A stretch of DNA of 64,000 bases from Nansenia antarctica (Eukaryota; Chordata; Actinopteri; Argentiniformes; Microstomatidae). Location: positions 57,727,128 through 57,791,127 of the forward strand of contig OZ022341.1 of assembly GCA_963989245.1 (NCBI GenBank), written 5' to 3'. Shown in pieces: positions 47,139-54,632 of the stretch. How positions within the stretch are numbered: the first letter of the stretch is position 1; each line of letters starts with the position of its first letter. Under the pieces are notes generated by a model. The model made no database searches and was not told the DNA's origin. It worked only from the letters and a program-made list of their open reading frames with translations. The position numbers were made by a program, and so were the translations under genes.

Positions 47139-49442
47139 CATCTTGTTGCCTTGTCTCTAAAGCCACCTCTTGTCTCTTGTTTTCACAGGAGATGATTATC
47201 GACAAGGTCAACGGCCAGCCTGTCCCTCGGTACCTGATCTATGACATCATCAAATTCAACGTGAGTTTGCTCGGTGGAGAAGGTGTATTACAACTCTGAT
47301 TGGACCTGTCATTCCTTAACACCTCTGACAATGTACCAGACCGTGAGATGGTTAATCAGTATGCAGCAGAGTCAGCCTACCATAGCCAGGCCATTAACAC
47401 GGTGCAGCCCCCCCATCAGGACCCCTGCTGAACTCTGCTGTCTAAAAATGAGTCAGCACCTGGTAACCGTCTGCAGGCAGCATCCATGATCAGGGTCAGG
47501 TTGCTGGTGGTGGTCTGCTCCCTGGAGAGGAGAGAGCAGGGCGTCCTGCAAGAGTCTGTAGTGTTCATCTCCGGCGTTTAGCTCTGACACTGCGCGGCAG
47601 GAGCGTGACAGACTGATGGATGCTCGGAAAGGACTGTAGGCAGAGCCGGGTGATAAAATCGGTTTTATTAATTAATTCAAATTTATGGCTTAGGACGATG
47701 TTAAAAAATGAAAATCTATTTTCATTTTCGCGTAAACTTGGGTAATTACGGTACCGAACCGCCACCGCTTCCCTGAGCTCCCGTAGTTCATAGTAACGAC
47801 CAACCCCCCCATACCCCCCTCATAAAGCCTGACCAATAAATAACCTGTATACCAGGTCTCAGGCCTGTCTACCTTAACCAACAATTCCACCATAGACATT
47901 TCTCAGAATAAGCAAGAATTGTGTAATATATTCAGTGTTTCCTCCAGGATTTTTCACATTAGTGGCGGGGTGGTCGTCTTTTTTTCCCGCGTGCGCGCGC
48001 ATAAAACGCGTGCACGCGAAAACAAATATAATTTCTCAAATAGCGGTTAAGTCATTAAAGCCGAGCAGGTGATTTTATATAGAAGGTGATCAAATACCAA
48101 TATTGTTATGTACGACAGTATGTCATTGCAGCACTTTGTTGCACTTTACGACGTCACGTTCTGTTAGAGCTTTACGACTGTGTGTGTGTGTTGTCAGAAT
48201 GAATGGCACTTGACAGTAAACGGAGGTCAGTTTGTATACCTGTGTGGATCTACATTTATTAGCACAACACAAACATAATAAATTAGATAGAACAACCCTG
48301 TTCATTAATGTTCATTAATGCTTGAGTTCATGTTCGCACTGTTACTGTGTTGTGTGCCAATGCACCCCTGTGATGCTGTGTGTGTTATTGAGACCGTTGG
48401 GAGAGAGAGCTCGGGTGAACTAAGAAAGTTGTGTATGAGATAGTTTACAATTAAACGCACAGATTACATGAGAGAAGCTATCTGTCATTATTTCAACCAC
48501 TGTCCAAGTGGGGACGTTACAATACTTTCGTTTTAGAACGAAACGTTAGCCGCCAGCAGTGTTTTTAGCAGTCACCATTCTTGAGCAAAACATGATACAA
48601 ACAAACATTCAAATACTCGTGTCGTCTTGATTTTTTTTCGATTTCAATGTATGATGCATCATTTGAAAGCTTACCATCTGTAGTTTCAGACTATGTAAAC
48701 AAACGAAAAATTACGTAAGCAAATGGTTATTATTTATCTGGTATAGATACCACTTCTGCGCCGAATGTACCGCCACCTGCACAAATCCGCACCCGACATT
48801 GTAATTACCGTAATTTCTAAACGGTTTGTGCTATCGAAAAAAATCCAACTGTCCCTGAAAGCTGAGATGTTGCACTTCAACCAACATATAGGGTATTACG
48901 GTAAAATGTGACGTGAGGACATTCTCAGAGTCAGTTTACTCACAGTGATTGGCGGAGCGTTCAGGGACACATGCTTTTTTTCAGTTCTCCGGTCATAATA
49001 ACTCGCTGCCTTTCTGCGCAGCCTGAATCAAAGTGGACTGTCTGAATCATTTGGTGGCGGAGCAAATTCATTCGTGGCGGCCCGCCACCAATAAATGCAT
49101 ATAGAGGAAACACTGATATTACTTGGTTTTATGCACCTTATGAAGACATTTATAAACGATTGAGTGGCATCTAACTGTGGCATTTTCTTCTTAAGTGAAA
49201 CAAAATGATCACGAATTTGCTGTTCATTAGTTGTAGGAGAGATAATTGCTACTGAGATCAGAGTGATTGCTAGTGTTGTTTTAGTGGGACCGCGAGCCAG
49301 AAGAAAACAAGACAGAGGCTATTAACTGCTAATGTTTTTACTGACACATGAATACATCCCTGATGCCTGTCTCCGTGCCACTGATGCCAGGCAGCCACAG
49401 AGAAGAATGAACCTGCATGAGTCTGATTGGGCAAGCTCCCAG

Positions 49443-49475
<33 letters not shown>

Positions 49476-49496
49476 TGTGTGTGTCTGTGTGTGTCT

Positions 49497-49559
<63 letters not shown>

Positions 49560-49568
49560 TCTGTGTGT

Positions 49569-49619
<51 letters not shown>

Positions 49620-49740
49620 TCTGTGTGTCTCTGTGTGTCTCTCTGTGTGTGTGTGTGTGTGTGTGTGTCTGTGTGTCTGTGTGTCTGTGTGTGTCTGTGC
49701 GTATCTGTGTGTGTGTGTGTCTTGTGTGTGTCTGTGCGTA

Positions 49741-49778
<38 letters not shown>

Positions 49779-50769
49779 CTGCCATCGATCAGCCGAATCT
49801 CATAGGCAAGTGGCTGAATAAGGAGGACTAGCTGTGAGGCAGTACAGAGGTTAACATCGCCGCATGGCTCCTCGAGCCATCACTAAGCACTGCTGTATTG
49901 ATCCCACCCGGCAACGATTGGCCTCCTCCATTATCCCAGCATCGCTACCATGGCTCCACACTGAGACCCTGCAGGAGCCCTAACCCCCCACCCGCCTGCC
50001 TAGCGCCTTGGAGGAGAGGGAACAGACAGTCAAAACCCATTTCATGAGTTTCCCATCAATTGCTACAGTAACCACAGCTAAAGTGGATTGTAATGTTCAT
50101 GTTCTATTTGGGCTGTGATGGTCCATCGTGACTGTCGTTTACACGGCTATACATGGACATGAAAAGAAATATCTGTCGTATCTGTTTCAATACATTTTTG
50201 GGGCATTTAGCAGACACCTTTGTCCAAAGCGACTTACTTTAGTCAAATGTATTTGTTGTAAGTGAATCATCTATCCACCAGTCAGCAGGAAAAAGTAATC
50301 TATGCTCGGGCCAGGGGCCATTGGCAGTCATAATGATAGATAGATATATACGTACAGGTGCATGTGAGCCATGCCTTGCAAAAAAGAGATCTCAGAAGAC
50401 TTACGATCAAGCATTGTTGATTTGCATAAAGCTGCGAAGAGTTACAAAGTAATCTCACAGGCACAACACAGAATGCTCAATGAGGTAAAAAAAAAAAGAA
50501 CCATAGAGTAACAGCTAAAGGCTTGAAGGAATCATTGGAACTGGCTAACATTCATGAGTCTACCATACGTAAAACTTTGAACAGGCATGGTGTCCATGAC
50601 AGGACACCACAGAGGAAGCTACTGTTCTCCTCTGTCCGCCTGCCAAAGAACACATTGCCACTCCACAACGCTACTGGGAGTTTTTTTTTTGTTCTGATGA
50701 AACTACGGTTGAATTGTTCGGGAAGAACACGCATCTCTCTCTCTCTCTCTCACCCTCACCCTCACCCTC

Positions 50770-50843
<74 letters not shown>

Positions 50844-53800
50844 AAATTAAGATGCTTTAGTTTTCTTAACAACTACAAACCAAACTGCAGAGACAGATTA
50901 ATTCAATCTTAAGATGTTTTCACACCTCGAAGAAAACAAGAGTTCAGAAATCAATATTTCGTGTAATAACTCTGATTTTCAATCATAGCTTTCATGCATC
51001 TTGGCATGCTTTCCACCATTATTTCAAAAAATAGTTTTTAGACTCAATATTTGATGACTGTTATACCGGTAATGATGAGGATCGACCAAAATTCCATGAC
51101 CGTCACAGCCCCATGGTCCCAAATTAGGTCCCATGTTTGCCGTCATCTTTTAGGGTAGACTATTCCCTTAATAGTTTATGGATTGTGCATGACTGAAGTT
51201 TAGATTTGCCACTCTTATAGTTTTGTTTTATTTATTTGTTCTGGCCACATGTATTTGTCTTGTTTTAATTTTTCAAATGTAAAGCACTTTGAGCTGCATT
51301 TTATGTATGAAAGGTGCTATACAAATGAAGTTTATTATTATTATTATTATTATTAAATCATAATTACTTTACAGTGTACACAAATCTCTCATATTGTGCG
51401 CTTGTGCTCCCAAAAACATGAAATTGTTTGACCCCCAACTGTCACCCTTTGGACTGAGGAATGTTCTATTTCTGCTGTTGCTGTGAGCTGTGAAATAAGG
51501 CTTTTTTGTGTCCCTGGAAATTTCCTGTTTCATGTCAGCTTCGAGCAAAAATACTGTCAGTCACTGTCATGTACCCACTGGGTAGCAATCGAAGGGCACT
51601 GTTGGGATAAAGTCAGAATGTCACAGTAGATTTGTCTGAATATGTATATCTTTATTTTAATGGTTGAGCCTTGCTGTGTCATCTTAATTTATTTTAAATA
51701 GGACTCATTATCTAGAAATTAAACTGTCAATGGGCATTTCATTCTGCCATTTACATTTTCCTCTACGTCCTCTCAACATTTTCCCAGACATCAGGTACTT
51801 CACTAGGTTTGAAATAGTTCATGGTGTTCTTACCATAAAACTAACTCAGACCAGTGGTTTTAGGTCTGTTTTTTGGGGTTGTTTTTTTAGAAGGGGTGGA
51901 TGTTCTTGAAGGCATAGTTTGTAGTGCTGAGGTAAGTTCTAGAGGCCAGTATCGACTCGCGTCACCTCCAGTCCCTTCCGCCTGATAAGTCACTTGGTGC
52001 CTATAGTATGCGGCATGGGAGAGCAGTCGTCCTCCTAAGAATAGCGTTGCTAGGGCCTGGCCACACTCGGCTGCTAGGACCACGTCCACATCTCACTAAT
52101 GGGTCTGCTTTAGCTCCCCTGCAGTCACCTCTAAGTGTGAGGTCTTGAACACTCGAGAGAGACACTCTTCTCTCTCCTTTCATGCCACCCCCATAGGCAC
52201 AAAGCTCGGCCTTCATCCAGGGAACTTTAAATGCGGACAGTAATCCGCAATGTTTGTTGTGATGTCACTGCAGACTCTCCCACCACCAGACTGGATCTGT
52301 CGGTTGTTTCATAGAATTTTAGCTTTGCTCTCCCGCTTTTGTTGTGAAAACATCTACATTTTCAGTTGTGCAGATTTCTCCTTGGCTCATGTGTTAAATG
52401 TCATGCAAGCTTATATAAATTCAACATAACTCTGATTCAGCATAGCTTTGTAGAATTTACCCCCTTAGAGCTGCTGTATAATGCACTGAATTGTGGTTGT
52501 CGTATTTGATGCTTTTATCTAAACACATGATACAGATGATAACCTATAAGGCTTTCCTCTTTGAACCCAGTCTGATCGTAATATTTCTTCCTTGCTGTAA
52601 TTTGCCTTTCCAATTAAGTCAATTGGTAGTTGGTTTTGTGGGTGTAATGCTGTGATTATACTGTGTTCTTTATGCATTTTTGTCAGGCTTTTGTGACCCA
52701 CGCAGGTTTATTATAATCAGCTATTGATGTTTTAGTTGCTCGGGTGAAGTGAATGCATTTTAAGATTTAATTAATCTTTCTTTGCAGAAAGTTTGCTTTG
52801 TCGTTGTTAAGAAAACTAAAGGAAAGGTTCAAGGTTAGGAGTAAGGTGGTATTGATTGTACCTCTGGCAGCATGCATACCGCACAGTGCAGTCCAGACAC
52901 ATACTCAGAATAACTGTTAATCACTAGACTAGAGTGTCTCACACATCCATCTTGTTCTCCCTCGCTGATGCAGAGGCAGATGGTGCAACATGGATTGGAT
53001 GAGATGCCAGTTGTTGTTCCAGGAACATGCCCGTTTGCAAAGATTTGTGGTGTTGTGCAACATGCAAGAAGCAGCATCGAGCCGCGCACCAGACCGATTG
53101 ATTTATGGTTTCCACTCCTCGGCCTGTCTCTCTCAAGGATAATGGTGTTCGATTTAATTGGATGTACTTACTTCGCAACCTGTTTGTTTGAGTCTACTTG
53201 TTGTTGTTCTTTTTCAAACGACCTGTCAATGAGGTCTCCTGATCAAGAGTCCGGTGTCTTATCCCAAGAGCTGGAGTTTAATGACATTTTTAATTGTCTG
53301 CAGTAAGAGTGTCATCTTAAAAATATCCCTGCACAGTGAGAGCATAGTTTCTTTAATTCCAAATGGAATATAATCTTCCTAAAAGCAACCCAACTCACTC
53401 TTTGGGTCTTCGCGTAATCCCTCTTACCACCATCCATTTCAAATGAGCGAAGATTGTGTCTGTCCTTGCAAAGCCTGATGTTGCCTACCAGGGCAGTAAA
53501 ATGTATTTTGGGGTTATGAGTAGAGATGAAAGAGTTGGAGGTGAGCCATGTCACCTTGCTTCCCGTGGATGGTCATTCAGACAGCAAAGTATTTAGGTCA
53601 TTAGTCCACACAGCATACTTGAGAAGTGTTGTGTTATATGAGCTGGTTCCCAGCTTCTTTAGTCATTGATGATCCTTTTAGCCAGGATATTTTTGTCAGG
53701 ACATGATTTCCTCTGGCCCCCGATAGGACCCAAATGCAGTCACTATCAGTAGTCCCTTGTTGTCTCTGTGAGTAGCTCAGTTTCCAGCAGAAAGGCATTG

Positions 53801-54600
53801 AAAGGACGACAAATGTCAGCAGAGCACATGTTTAAGATACGGTGGCGCACCGAAGGCAGCTTGAACCCAACCCAGCCACTGGAGAAGCGATGTGCCCTTT
53901 TACTCTGATGGTGCAGAATACTAATATCCTTAGCACACAGCTTGATATTCCCCATGGGATTAGATTCAAAGCACCAGGTGTGTGTGGTCACTTTGGCGAT
54001 TATGCTCACGCACACACACAGACACAACCGAATGGCTAGCGAATTTCAATATGTTTCTTGACAGGTTGTGAGGAGGCTTTAAATGTCAAACGGTCGTTAC
54101 CCATTAATTTTGCTCATGAATTTTTACCGCCATGTCGCGTTGAACATTGTGTGTCTCCCCTGAGGCGGCAGTGGTGGTGGTGGGATGTTTGACGTTAAGT
54201 GCTGCAACTTTCTCTCCATCCTCACAGCCTCTTTCAATGTGAATGAGAATGGTGCACTGTATACTCGGTACTGAGAATGGTACACTCCACCTGTTCCTCC
54301 CTCTTTTAATTCTCTGTCTGCCAAGACAAGCAGTACTGAGCATCAGAAGTCCACCCCTCCCATTTTAACAAGGAATCCGAAAACTCAATTATAAACCCAA
54401 TACGAGTGCCTTCCAACTACCTCTGCTACAATTTACACTTGAAAACAGTCAGCCAACCAGTCACGTCTTTGGTTGTTGGAGTGTTACCGCTATCCGGGAA
54501 ATAAAATAAAAAATCAGTGTCCGTGCAGTTGACATTTACATTTACAAGAGGCTGGGCTCAGAAAATAGAAGTAGAACGTTAGGCAACTGAGGTGTGGTCC

Positions 54601-54632
<32 letters not shown>

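Noticed and set aside
49270..49831. Cys-Val and His-Thr repeat proteins, also at 16214-16463, 57450-57829 and 61056-61453
   Set aside because: These are dinucleotide microsatellite translations.
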